Origin: Anaeromyces robustus
Taxonomy: Eukaryota; Neocallimastigomycota; Neocallimastigomycetes; Neocallimastigales; Neocallimastigaceae
Direction of reading: 5' to 3'
Assembly: GCA_002104895.1 (NCBI GenBank)
Contig: MCFG01000097.1
Coordinates: 99,501 to 163,500, forward strand
Length of the DNA: 64,000 nt
The notes beneath the pieces were generated by a model. It was not told where the DNA came from, made no database searches, and saw nothing but the letters and a program-made list of their open reading frames with translations. Below are positions 1 to 11,204 of this stretch, piece after piece. Both the position numbers and the translations under genes were made by a program. How positions within the stretch are numbered: position 1 is the stretch's first letter; each line of letters opens with the position of its first letter.

Positions 1-2789
1 ATTTAAGCTGTGGAGTAACATCATATTGATAACATCCACCATTGGTTGGATTAATTCCGATTTGTTGATTCACAGTATAAGTAACTGTATTAGATTTAAC
101 TTTGCTAAAAGTATTGTCTTTTGAAGTAGTTTTGGAATCTTCAATAGATACTTCTTTTGTAGCTGTATTAGATGTACTTTTGCCAAATGTTCTACCATTA
201 GACTCTGTTTTGGATTCAGATTCTTCCTTATTCCAACCGTTTTCCTTTGTCCATGTATTAGTTAATGTATTAGAAATAGTATCGGTTTTGGAATTTTCTT
301 TGGATGAAGTTTCAGTACATCCAATAGTATATGCGTCGGAATAACCATTAGTGACTGACTTGTTCTTCATACATTTCACTAGAAGATTTAGAGTTGTATC
401 TTGAAGTTTCTTTAGAATTGATTGTAGAGCCACCATCGGAAGAACCTTCAACATCTGTGTTACTAACAGAACGAGTACCTGCTAATGCCATAACTAATTC
501 GGATCTTTCTTGTCTTGAAGTAAAGTATTCTTGCATATCATAATTAAAATTAGCTAATTTATATTGTTCATACTCATTCCTTTCGTTCCAATATTCAGTT
601 TGATTAAATGTTTTCCAATTCCATTTTTCTGTTTGATCATAATTTCTTGCGTTCCAAGTTTCAGTTTGTTGATAATTAGCATTATTCCAATATTCTGTCT
701 GTTGATAATTTTTTTCATTCCATTTTTCCGTTTGTTGATAATTAGCACTATTCCATTTTTCTGTTTGGTCATAATTCTTTGTATTCCATCTTTCTGTCTG
801 ATCATAATTTTTTTCATTCCAATGTTCTGTTTGTTGATAATTCAAATTATTCCATTTCTCCGTTTGATCATAATTCATATTATTCCATTTTTCAGTTTGA
901 TCGTAATTCTTTTGATTCCAAACTTCAGTTTGTTGATACGTTTTTTCTACATCTTCATGTTCAGTTATCATTTGCTGTCTTGCAATATCATTAGCATCTT
1001 TCGCAATATCATTAGCTTTATCAGCTGCATCAGCTTGTCTACCATTATAATATGTATCAACACTTCCGGTAACTTTCTCAAACATTCCTTTACCACCACC
1101 TCCAGCACTATTATTACTGCCTTTTCCAAATATTTTTCCAACAAATTGACCGACTTTACTATTACTTACAGCCTTTGTTAATTTAGGTGCAACTTTAGGA
1201 ACTACTTTAGCAAGAATTTCTCCCCCAGTCATTAAAGCTGGAATAAGTGCTGGTAAAATACGTTTTTCTAATTTGACATCTTTTATTTGCTCTTTACTAA
1301 TATTTTTGGTTTCATGGAATGTTTCCCTTTTTTTATTTTTATTATTATATTGAACACGATTGGTTTTTTTTTAAATCTAAAAGCTCTTTTACTTTTTTTC
1401 TTATTATCATTATTTTTATTTTCATATTTACTATCTTTACCAACGTAATCTATTCTTTTAACTTCTTCATATTGATCATTATAAAAATCATAATCGGATT
1501 GTAGCATTTGATTACGTTCTACAGTACCCGATTGTTCTTTATATACATTCCAATTGACTTCATTAGTTTCACCTTCTGTATTTGTTACCGCATGACTATC
1601 TTCCTCTGATATAGAGTGAACATTACTTTCGGAATATTCATCGTTATGAGTGGTACTTTCTTCATTCGATAAACTATTCGATTCAGACTGTGCAATGGCT
1701 ATAGCAATTTCTAAAGTATTTGTACCAGATTCACTATCAGATCCACTAATACTATTAGATTTAGATAAAGATTTAGCAACTTCAATAGTATTTGAAATTT
1801 CATCGGTTAATGTATTAGAATCACTAGTAACATCACCTATTGAATGAGTAACTGACGTTCCATCAGATGTAGTAATTGAATATTGATTTTCAATAGTTGT
1901 TGAAATTAGTGTATTACAGATCACATTACATCCCTCACAATTACTAACTCCTGCACATCGTGCTATATTTTTCGTAAAATCATTATTCATATCAAATTTA
2001 TTGTAATCTATAACTGATTCGACGTCAGAATTTGAAAAACTAATAGAAATACCTGTTGCATCTCTAATATTAGGTGAACCTTCTACACCAACAATTAATG
2101 ACTTATGATATGGATTAAAGGCGGGATTTACACTAACTAGCGGAATACATTGCTTCTGACCTCTTTTTAATTCTTTATAAATTTCATCCACATATTTACT
2201 TACATTTTCTTCATATTCTTTAATATTATCTTTATCTCTTAAATAATTATTCGTTTTTGTATTCTCATTATCTCTTTTAATATACACTTTGTCTGCATTA
2301 TCATGTTTATCATCTTTTTCTTTTTGTTTTTCTTTTAATATTTTTTGAACTTTTGAGATATCAAAATATAATCCAATACTATTAACCATAGTACTATTAT
2401 TACACCATGATACACCATACCATGTCGGTCCTAATACTTTAGCATATTCTTCAATAGTTTGTGCATAAACTATGTTACCTTTATCATCTTCATAAGCTGG
2501 ATCATATACTTTTGAAACACCTTGTTGATTATAACGACAAAATATTTTTGATTCACTAACTGTTGTATTATTATTATTTTTTTCATTTTCAATAATTAGT
2601 GTACTATTATTTTTTTTTTTCATTTTCAACTATTAATATATTATTAGCATTTAATTCATTGTCAATTGTTAATGTACTATTAACAACTTTTTCTTCAAGA
2701 ACTAATGTATTATTAGCTAATTTTTCTGATTTAATAGCTAATCTATTATTAGCTAAAAATAAAATAGTTAAAAATGAAAATAACTTCAT
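1..2789 (-). CDS. Secreted repeat protein, frame-disrupted (unknown family)
   Basis: Reads on the minus strand from an ATG at 2789 with a typical signal peptide (MKLFSFLTILFLA). Three open segments follow: 2789-2607, 2629-1283 and about 1380-348. A fourth (about 347-1) stays open to the window edge. The first two breaks fall in A/T runs (11 T at 2610-2620, 9 T at 1364-1372), where a one-base length change would keep the frame open. The third, near 348, is not in a long run. The middle segment has a Cys-rich patch (about 1900-1980) and then a long Ser/Thr/Asn stretch of alternating polar residues. The segment ending at 348 carries a Gly-rich patch and eleven 11-residue repeats. The last segment again alternates Ser/Thr. 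N-glycosylation sequons are frequent. I do not recognise the family. It may be a pseudogene, or one intact gene with sequencing errors in homopolymers. Confidence 0.6.
579..941 (-). repeat. 33-bp tandem repeat coding an 11-residue unit, 11 copies
   Basis: Eleven consecutive units of 33 bp encode variants of NYDQTEKWNNx. Tyr-2, Gln-4, Thr-5, Glu-6, Trp-8 and Asn-9 are nearly invariant; the other positions drift (D/Q at 3; K, H, R, Y, T or V at 7). The first unit begins TYQQTEVW and the last is TFNQTEYW, after which the pattern fades. The array lies in frame within the secreted repeat protein. The opposite strand is also open through the array, but only as a shadow. A Trp and a Tyr per 11 residues suggests a regular elongated fold, which is inference. 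Confidence 0.85.
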
Positions 2790-3655
2790 ATTATTATACT
2801 AATTTTTTGTAATTAAAAAAATTTTCATATAAATCATTTTAAAAAAAAAAAAAAAACATTAATAAATTATTCTAATTTTTAAAACAAAAAAAATATCTCT
2901 TAATTTTTATTAATTATTTTTATATTTGTATAAATTTTAAATTCTTATTCATAGATGATATATTAAATAATTTTAAATATTAAAATGTTTATAAAAATTT
3001 TATATAATATATTCCCTTATATTCATATTATATGATGAATAATTTAATACTAAATCTATATAATCATTATGTATGGATTACAAAAAAAAAAAAAAAAAAA
3101 AAAAAAAAGAATATTAATTTTTATTTTGTATGAATGTATGAATAAAATGTTATTTATATTTTTATATTTTATTGTTTTAATATTCATTTATAATAATAAA
3201 AAAAAATAAATATAAAGAATATAATTAAATATCATTATCATTATCATTAAAAACATTATAAAAAAAATAATAATTATATCATCAATTCTTAATATATATA
3301 ATAATTAATAATATTACAAATTATAATTGTTAATGGATAAAAAATCATTCTTTTTAAATATTCATTTTTTTTCTTCTTTTTTTTTATATTTGTATAAATT
3401 TGATTTATTTTTTTTTTTTTTTAATTTTAAAAGTATATATATATATATATACTTTTAATTATTTATATTATGGTATTGTATTGATATACATTTTAATATT
3501 ATTTATATTAATAAATATGATAAATATAAAAAAAATTAAATATTTTACTTTTTTTTATTATATATAATTTATATTATTAAAAAAAAAGATATATATACAT
3601 ATATATATAAATTTATTATATGAATTCATTTGTATTATCCATACTAAAGAATATA
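2790..3655. other. Non-coding AT-rich spacer
   Basis: No supported gene. The sequence is nearly pure A/T with long A and T runs (for example 3079-3108) and an alternating AT tract at about 3431-3452 flanked by complementary AAAAGT/ACTTTT. It probably holds the 5' flank of the minus-strand secreted protein. Confidence 0.6.
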
Positions 3656-3848
3656 AGTCATTGGTAGTACAACCACAACTACAACTACTAAGAAACAAAT
3701 ATCTAATTTAGCTACAAAAAAAAGTTCTACATTAACCACTAGAAAAAGTAGTACTACACCATTAAAAGCTTCTACTATAGTAATAAGTAAGAAAAAAGAA
3801 GATAATCCAATTTCTTCTATCCCAAAAATTCCTTCACCACTTCAAAGT
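3656..3848 (+). pseudogene. Exon-like Thr/Ser/Lys-rich fragment
   Basis: A short stretch with coding composition (visibly higher G+C than its surroundings) is open in one frame after an AG at about 3655. It encodes a Thr-rich start followed by a Ser/Thr/Lys mixture and a Pro-rich end. This resembles the Thr/Lys linker between the chitin-binding modules of the CotH protein 3 kb downstream. It has no start codon and runs straight into the rRNA fragment, so it is probably a remnant or an isolated exon cut by rearrangement. That it once belonged to the CotH gene is a guess. Confidence 0.4.
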
Positions 3849-4124
3849 CTCATATTGATCCTTCGGGGTTAGATACATTTGTGCTAAGCTATAGCCTTGT
3901 ATAGACAACTTGTTGACTATGCTCAGTCATGTAGCTTACTCGCTTATGCTATTTTACCTACGCTTAGGATGTTGACAAAATGGTTTTAAACGACCCGTCT
4001 TGAAACACGGACCAAGGAGTCTAACAAATATGCGAGTATTTGAGTGGTAAACTCATATGCGTAATGAAAGTGATTTTGGTGGGATTTTCGATGCACCATC
4101 AACCGGTCAGGATTTTTTATGAAG
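3849..4124 (+). rRNA. Large-subunit (28S) rRNA fragment, pseudogene
   Basis: The stretch around 3989-4090 contains the universally conserved LSU core GACCCGTCTTGAAACACGG, then ACCAAGGAGTCTAACA and GCGTAATGAAAGTGA, all on the plus strand. The 140 bases before it fit the end of the variable D2 region. After GATGCACCATC the match continues to about GGATTTTTTATGAAG and then stops. Only about 275 bases of a gene of over 3 kb are present, with coding-like DNA on both sides, so this is a displaced fragment and not a working rRNA gene. The left edge is uncertain by tens of bases; the right edge overlaps the stop of the minus-strand gene that follows. Confidence 0.88.
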
Positions 4125-5661
4125 AATCAATCCATAGAATATGTTTCCAAATACGATGTGTTTTAAGATTAGATCCATATATATATTGTAATGCATCATA
4201 AAATGCATCATTTAAAATAAATTTATTAAAATCTTCATTATCATTACGTACTCCATATTCTTTATCATCAAAATAAATTACAATATAATTTTGGTTTATA
4301 GAAGTATCCATATTAAAATTATCATCCATAATCATTATATAAATTAAAGTTAATATAACTATTAAAGGTTCTTTTTGTTCTAATAATATACATATTACAA
4401 ATATTTTAATAATAAGATTATATAATTTTACAGAATAAATTTTCGGACAAAGTTTAAATATATTATTTGGATTATTTAATATCTTCGATATATTATCTTC
4501 CTTTAAATATGTATTAATATATTTTATAGTTTTTTTATAAATAATGTTATAATATTTTGTACCATAATCCTCATTAATTTCATAAAAAAACTTAGGACCA
4601 CTAAATCTTTCAAGTTTACAAAAATCATTATTAATTTTACTATTAAATAAATCTTTATTATCATACCACAAAAAATAAAGATTACAATTTTGATATATAT
4701 CTGTGTAATTTTTACTAAAATTATCTATATTAAATATAGTATAAAAATGGGAAAAACTTAAAGCTTCATTATATTTATTTAAAAAATTTTCATATTTCCA
4801 TACAATATTTGAAAAATATGGGTCACTTAATAATTTATCTGAAAATATAATATTACTTTTAATTTTTACATCTTTATCATATTCTCTATCAACAACAAAC
4901 CCATATATTAAATAATTAGGTTTGAATATTTTTTCAGAAAAATATTTAATTACAGAAAATGGATAGTATAAAGGAATACGAAAATAATTATAACATTCTA
5001 CTTTTTCAGTAAATGTATTAACAATAAATTCCAATACTCTTTTATCTTTTCCGAAATTTTCTATAATAGAATTTATTAATATATCCCTACTAATATATTT
5101 TTCAATATTCATAAAATTATTATTTTCATGTAAATAAAAAAAATTTGTAAATAATATAATTATAATTTCATCAACTGATAGTTTACCTTCGTTATTAAAC
5201 AAAGTAACTACATAAGCTGACGTATAATTCCATTTATAAAAATAATATAACAATACATTTGTATTAAAACATTCACCAAAAAATCCCGAATATTCAAAAC
5301 ATTCCCAATATTTACAATCAAGATTTGATATTAATAATTTTATAAAATATTCATCAGGAATAACAAAGGTAGCATAATAACGATAATGATTAGGAATATT
5401 ATTAGCATTTGTTACTAAATCTTTTAATCTAAAAAATTGTTTTTCATTATATATTCTCATAAGTTGTCTATTTTCAAAACTAATATCAATTACACTTTCA
5501 TCATATTTAATATTATCATAATAAAATAAAGGTTCCGATAAATATATTCCATCTTTTGATAAAGATTTCAATTTATTTATATTACATTTTTTCTTATTAA
5601 GTTCTTCAAAAAATAATTTAGTATTATCTTCATACTTTTTACTTGTATTGTTAAGGTCCAT
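4117..5661 (-). CDS. Hypothetical protein, 514 residues
   Basis: One uninterrupted open frame of 514 codons in a background where chance open frames are short; its G+C is above the flanks. The protein is rich in Asn, Tyr, Ile, Lys and Phe, with many aromatic residues, and has no signal peptide at the N-terminus (MDLNNTSKKYEDN). Two hydrophobic stretches near residues 415-450 (LYNLIIKIFVICILL and PLIVILTLIYIMIM) could be membrane segments or a buried helical hairpin. I recognise no domain. The last codons and the stop (4117-4119) lie at the junction with the rRNA fragment, so the natural C-terminus may have been replaced. It is probably a lineage-specific gut-fungal protein. Confidence 0.65.
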   Translation of the reverse strand: MDLNNTSKKYEDNTKLFFEELNKKKCNINKLKSLSKDGIYLSEPLFYYDNIKYDESVIDISFENRQLMRIYNEKQFFRLKDLVTNANNIPNHYRYYATFVIPDEYFIKLLISNLDCKYWECFEYSGFFGECFNTNVLLYYFYKWNYTSAYVVTLFNNEGKLSVDEIIIILFTNFFYLHENNNFMNIEKYISRDILINSIIENFGKDKRVLEFIVNTFTEKVECYNYFRIPLYYPFSVIKYFSEKIFKPNYLIYGFVVDREYDKDVKIKSNIIFSDKLLSDPYFSNIVWKYENFLNKYNEALSFSHFYTIFNIDNFSKNYTDIYQNCNLYFLWYDNKDLFNSKINNDFCKLERFSGPKFFYEINEDYGTKYYNIIYKKTIKYINTYLKEDNISKILNNPNNIFKLCPKIYSVKLYNLIIKIFVICILLEQKEPLIVILTLIYIMIMDDNFNMDTSINQNYIVIYFDDKEYGVRNDNEDFNKFILNDAFYDALQYIYGSNLKTHRIWKHILWIDSS

Positions 5662-5757
5662 AAAAATTTTATATTGAAGGAAATAAAATAAAAAAAAACT
5701 AATTAATTTAATTATAATAAAATAATATTATAATTAAAATTAATTATAATAATGAAG

Positions 5758-7322
5758 ATCCAACCTTTATGAGACAAGATCTTTACGGTGATATATTAAA
5801 TGCAATTGGTTGTCCAACCATTCAATCAGTTAAAACTAGAGTTTATGTTAATAATCAACCAGTTGGTTACTATATTTTACAAGAAGAAGCTGCTAGTAAT
5901 TCTTTTATTCGTTCAGCTTTTTATGGTGATAATAATGGTAAATACTTAGTTACTAAAACTAAGGATTTAGGTTATTCTCTTGATGGTCAAACTGGTTCTG
6001 ATTTCTATTATGATAGTTCAAATATTTATAATTATAAAATTCCTGATACTGCTAATAATGATAATAGAGCTAGATTAACTAAATTCCTTAAAGCTTTTGA
6101 AAAATTAAATTACAAAAATAATAATGAAGTTCAACAATTTGAAAAAGATTGGTTTGATATTGAAACTTTTTTAAGAGCTATGGCAATGGAATATCTTACA
6201 GCTCATTATGATTCTTACTGGTTCTTTACTTCTAATTTCGTTTTATATGATAATCCAAAAGAATCAAAAAATGGTAAATATAAATATTATTTCATTGATC
6301 AAGATTGGGATGGTACTTTTGGTTTAAATGCTGATTCATATTGTCTTCGTTATCCTGATTATATTAGACGTTCATACAAAGATTATGTTAATATGAAATG
6401 GGGTGAATCAGGTGATTCTCCAAAGCGTTTTGCTATTGATACTTTATTATCAAATGATCAAATTAAAAAACGTTTTGAAAAAATTCTTACAGATATTGTT
6501 ATAAAGATTTTCAATCCAGTTGTTATTGGTAAACGTTTAGATGCTTTAGTTGAACGTCATCGTGAAGAAGTTAAATGGAATTATAATGTTATTGATTCTC
6601 GTAAATTACGTAAAGGTAATCCAGTATTAAGATGGTCCATGACTAATTTCGAAAAAAATATAGAAGGTACATCTCATGGTGCAGAATACGGTATTAAACA
6701 ATTTGTTTATTTACGTGCTAAAGCTATTAAGAAAGAATTTGGTATTAATGTTAATTTAGGCAATAAAGAATACCAAGATATTAGTAAAGATGGTAAGTGT
6801 GGTCCTGACTTTGGTGTATGTCCATCAGGTTATTGTTGTTCTTCAAGTGGATATTGTGGAACTACCTCTGAATATTGTAATAATTGTCTCTCTGGATTTG
6901 GTAAATGTGATAAGAATAGTACTAAAGTTACAACTACCATTAAAAAGACTACTACTACTATAAAAAAGATTACTACTACTGAAAAGACTACATCTGCTAC
7001 TAAATCTGTCAAAAAGACTACATCTACTACTAAAGCAGTTAAAAAGACTACTACTACTACTAAAACAAATATTAAAAAGACTACTTCTACTAAATCAAAT
7101 GCTAAAAAGATTACTACAACTACTAAGTCCAATGCTAAAAAGACTACAACTACTACCAAAACTCAAACTAATATCAATCAAAAAATAAGTACTGATGGTA
7201 CTTGTGGTCCTACTTCTGGTAGATGTCCAAATGGTTATTGTTGTTCTCAATATGGTTATTGTGGTACTTTAAAAGAATATTGTAGTACAGGTTGCCAAAA
7301 AGCTTTCGGAATTTGTAAATAG
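5758..7322 (+). CDS. CotH-kinase-like protein with two chitin-binding (hevein) modules, N-terminus missing
   Basis: Open from a probable acceptor (AG at 5756-5757) through an internal ATG at 5769 to the stop at 7322. Numbering from that ATG (517 residues), residues 1-330 match the CotH kinase family: RVYVNNQPVGYYILQEE near the start and FIDQDWDGTFG at about 173-185, the Asp/Trp active-site region. Residues 341-381 and 476-517 are type 1 chitin-binding modules with the CGP...CC...YCG cysteine pattern, eight or nine cysteines each. They are joined by a Thr/Lys linker of repeated KKTTTTTK units. CotH proteins are plentiful in anaerobic fungi and often occur with dockerin or carbohydrate-binding modules. 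A full protein would start with a signal peptide and an N-terminal part of the CotH domain; neither is seen, and in-frame stops lie at 5709-5720. Either an upstream exon is far away or the gene is truncated. Confidence 0.85.
6924..7191 (+). repeat. Thr/Lys linker of short tandem repeats in CotH protein
   Basis: Degenerate tandem units of about 15-30 bases (AAAAAGACTACTACTACT and variants) encode a low-complexity Lys-Lys-Thr-Thr linker between the two chitin-binding modules. Such linkers in secreted fungal enzymes are flexible and usually O-glycosylated. Confidence 0.8.
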
Positions 7323-7791
7323 ATGAAATACAAATAGTTCAAAAAAATAGTAACAATAATAAATATTTTTTTATTACTTAATGATTTAATTAACAAGAGT
7401 AAATATTTATACATATATAAATTATATCTAATAAATATAAATAATTTTACAATTAATAGAAAAAAAAAAAAAAAAAAACAATGTTTAACATATTTTTTAA
7501 GATATAATATATTTAATTATAAATTCTTTAAATAATAATATTAAATAGAAAAGAATAGATTATAAATAATAGACATATATTTATATATATATTATCTATT
7601 AACATATAATAAAAATATATAATTAAATGTATTTTAATCATAAAAATAATTTTTATAATTTAATAAAATTATTATATGTATATAATATACTTAATAATGA
7701 TCATAGTATAATAATAAAAATTTTTTTATAAATCATTTTATATCTATTATGATTTTATATATATTTTTACAATAAAAAAAAATTAAATAAA

Positions 7792-7824
<33 letters not shown>

Positions 7825-9456
7825 CTTTTTTTAATATACAACTTATATAATGTATTTATATAAGTTTTATAAATTAGAATTTCATTGTAATATGTAATAG
7901 TGTTTTGTTATATATAATAAAGAGAATAAAAAAATTATAGTAGAATATAATAAATAAATAATAATTATAATAATATATATATATATTATTTTATTCTTTC
8001 CCTTCTTTTCATGTAAAGAGTTAATAATGTTAATTATTTTCATATATTCTATTATTTTTGAAATATTTATGAGACTAATATATATTTTGAATCATGTTTG
8101 ATTTCAATTTTTATTTTTATTAAAACCTTTTATTTTATTATTTCATTAATTATATATATTTTTTAATTATTCACACTTACTTCATGTACTACTTAATTTG
8201 TACTACATTTTATTATTATTATTTTTTAAAATATTACAATATTATTTAAAAAAAATTATAAAATAATTATTATAAAAAAAAAACATTACATATATGAAAT
8301 AATTATATAATAATAACTTTAAAATTAACAATAACTTTAAAACTAACTGATTAACATTTAGATGTTATATATTAAATATCGAAATGTTGCATAAAGAATA
8401 TAAAGAATTATCAACTTTATTTTAAAGAATTTAATTTGAGAAACATTTTAAGTCATTATTTTAATTATTTTTCTTTTATTAGTTTTTTTTTAATATTATG
8501 GGCTATTTATATTATATAATTATTATTAATAGATTTTTAATTAAAATAATATTAACAATATATACATATATTATAATATATGTTTGCTTGATTTTGTATT
8601 ATAATTAAATAATACCTTTAATATGATAATTATTATACATTCAATTATCAATTCTCAATATATATAAATTCTTTAATATAAAATATTTAATTATTTCATT
8701 TATGCAAAATAAAGAATATTATTAAAACAATTAGAAAGTACTTTTATTATTTCATAAATTTTAGTATAAATATTTCATATTATAAAAAAAAAGGTTGGAG
8801 TATAAAATATATAAATTAAAATTCTTATTGTAACAATTTAATAGCTTAACAATTGCTTAACATTTTTCACAAAAAAAAAATACGTTTTTTTTATATTGTT
8901 GAACATATTTTTTAATAAATACCAATATATAATCACTATATATATTAAATACATTAAATTAATATATTATTAAATATTAATAATGTATTTAAAAAAAGAA
9001 AAGACTGGTATTATTTCGATATTTAAAACAATTCTTTTAAATATTATATCCACATTTTAAATAATTATAGATATGTATTTATTTATTATTTATCACTTAA
9101 CCTTCTATTATACCCACTTCATATTAACCTTTTTTAAATGTGATAGTAAATAATTATTACAATTATAAATATGGAATCAAAAATTCATAATATTTTTATA
9201 AAACAAAAATTCATTATTGTAATATATAAAGTTTTTATAAATAATAAAATAAATAAACTATATATTATAGTAATTTTATTTAGTATTTTTAAGAATTACT
9301 ATATTTAATTAATTTTATTTTATTTAAATTTCTTATTTTAAATATAAATAAGAGATTTTATATTATATTATACTATATGAAGTTATTTTTATTTTATTTT
9401 ATTTTATTTTAATAAATTTTTCATTAAAGTTTTTTATATTTTTTTTTAACTGCAAG

Positions 9457-9511
9457 AATAAGAATATATAAAGTATTAATATTAAATATTAATACTTTAT
9501 ATATTCTTATT
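9457..9511. repeat. 55-bp perfect palindrome (27-bp arms, 1-base centre)
   Basis: The left arm begins AATAAGAATATATAAAGTAT and the right arm is its exact reverse complement, ending ATACTTTATATATTCTTATT. The centre is a single A. Transcribed, it would make a 27-bp hairpin. No coding sequence is nearby. A second weaker inverted pair, with AAATGTATAAT against ATTATACATTT, lies just downstream at about 9548-9598. Confidence 0.9.
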
Positions 9512-10029
9512 TTAAATAGTCAGAAAGTCACACTTTTAATACTTCAAAATGTATAATAAAAATCAATTTTCTCACTTTTTTTTATTTATATTATACATTT
9601 TTGTTATTTCTATAGTATAAGAATATATAAAAATATAAGAATAATTAGTATTAATAACATAATTAAATAACAAAAAAAAAACTTTAATTTATAAAATAAT
9701 TTTTATTAATTATATTTAAATTGCTTAATTGTTTTATTATTAAAAAATATTATAATTAAAGCATTAATAATAAAAGTCTTTTTTTAATTAATTAATTAAT
9801 TAATATTTTTTTTAATTAAAATAAATATTATAATATTACTTTATAATAAGTAATAAATGTAGCAAAGTAGAATTTTTAATAAAACTATTTTTTTTTATTT
9901 ATTTTATTATTAATAAAACTATTTTTTTTTTATCTATTTTATTATAAAACTATTTTTTTCTTCTTATTATTAGAGTTAAAAATAAGAAATTTTAAATTTG
10001 TAATTATAATAATTTATTATTCTGAATGA

Positions 10030-10099
10030 TAAATAAATAAATAAATAAATATATAAATAATAAATAAATTAATATATATATATAAATATATAAGTAAAA

Positions 10100-10154
<55 letters not shown>

Positions 10155-10259
10155 ATAGATAATAGATAATAAATAAATAAATAGATAATAAATAAATAAA
10201 TAAATAGATAAATAAATAAATAAATAAATAATAGATAAATAAATAAATAAATAAATTAA

Positions 10260-10326
<67 letters not shown>

Positions 10327-10416
10327 ATAGATAGATAATAGATAATAAATAAATAAATAGATAATAAATAAATAAATAAATAGATAAATAAATAAATAAA
10401 TAAATAAATAAATTAA

Positions 10417-10459
<43 letters not shown>

Positions 10460-10461
10460 AT
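10030..10461. repeat. (TAAA)n microsatellite with GATA-type interruptions
   Basis: About 430 bases of near-perfect TAAA units, broken at intervals by TAGATAATAGATAATAAA blocks. Two segments (about 10150-10250 and 10320-10410) are nearly identical, which suggests a larger duplication of roughly 175 bases on top of the simple repeat. Confidence 0.9.
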
Positions 10462-11204
10462 ATAAATATATATAAATATATATTAAAAATATGATATTTA
10501 ATATAGTATATTAAAATAATTTTATATATTTTATGTATTTAATAGTAATTTATTTATTTATTTATTTATTAAATTTTTATATATTATGTAGTGTTTTATT
10601 ATTATATATAAATTTATTTATTATAATTTTATATATAATAAATAAATAATGTAATATTTATTTTCTATATATTAATAATGATATATAATATTAATATAAA
10701 TAAATAAATAAATAAATAAATATATATATATATAAATAAAAATTAAATAAATATATTAATAAATAAAAAAAAATTTTAATTTTTTAAGATAAAATAATAA
10801 AATAACATACGATAAAATTTTTTTATTTCTATACGCGAAATAAAAATAAAAATAAAATAAAAATAAAAATAAAAATAAAACAAAAATAAAAATAAGATAA
10901 AAAATAAAAATAAATTCATGAATAATTAAAAAATAAATCGATAAAATTATATATAAAAAATTAGTTGAATAAAATAGAATTGAAAAAAGAAATTATAAAA
11001 GAAATTGATAATTGTGTTTGAAAAATAAAATTATTATTATTAATTATAATGTCTATTTTTTAATTATTTGATCAAATTAAAAAAAATAAATATTCGTTTT
11101 ATTTATTTATTTATTTATTAATAAATAAATAATAATTTTTTATAATAAATAAAAAAATTTTTTTTTTTCAAATTTATTTTTTTTTTTAAAAACGAATTAA
11201 ACAA

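Larger units (their letters stand above)
7323..11204. other. Non-coding spacer, 3.9 kb
   Basis: No supported gene on either strand. It contains A/T runs, AT-alternating stretches (7792-7817), a 55-bp palindrome (9457-9511), TTAA tandem units (9786-9803), a large TAAA microsatellite (about 10030-10460), and AAAAT/AAATA tandem units (about 10840-10910). It ends in the 5' flank of Epl1. Confidence 0.65.

Noticed and set aside
564-1181. Hydrophobic 205-residue frame on the plus strand
   Set aside because: It is the complement of the 33-bp repeat array; the opposite frame carries the regular repeats and joins to a signal peptide.
3426-3456. AT-alternating palindrome with AAAAGT/ACTTTT flanks
   Set aside because: Mostly a TA dinucleotide run, which is self-complementary by nature; only six flanking bases add information.
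6830-7159. Val/Phe-rich minus-strand frame
   Set aside because: Shadow of the Thr/Lys linker in the CotH gene.
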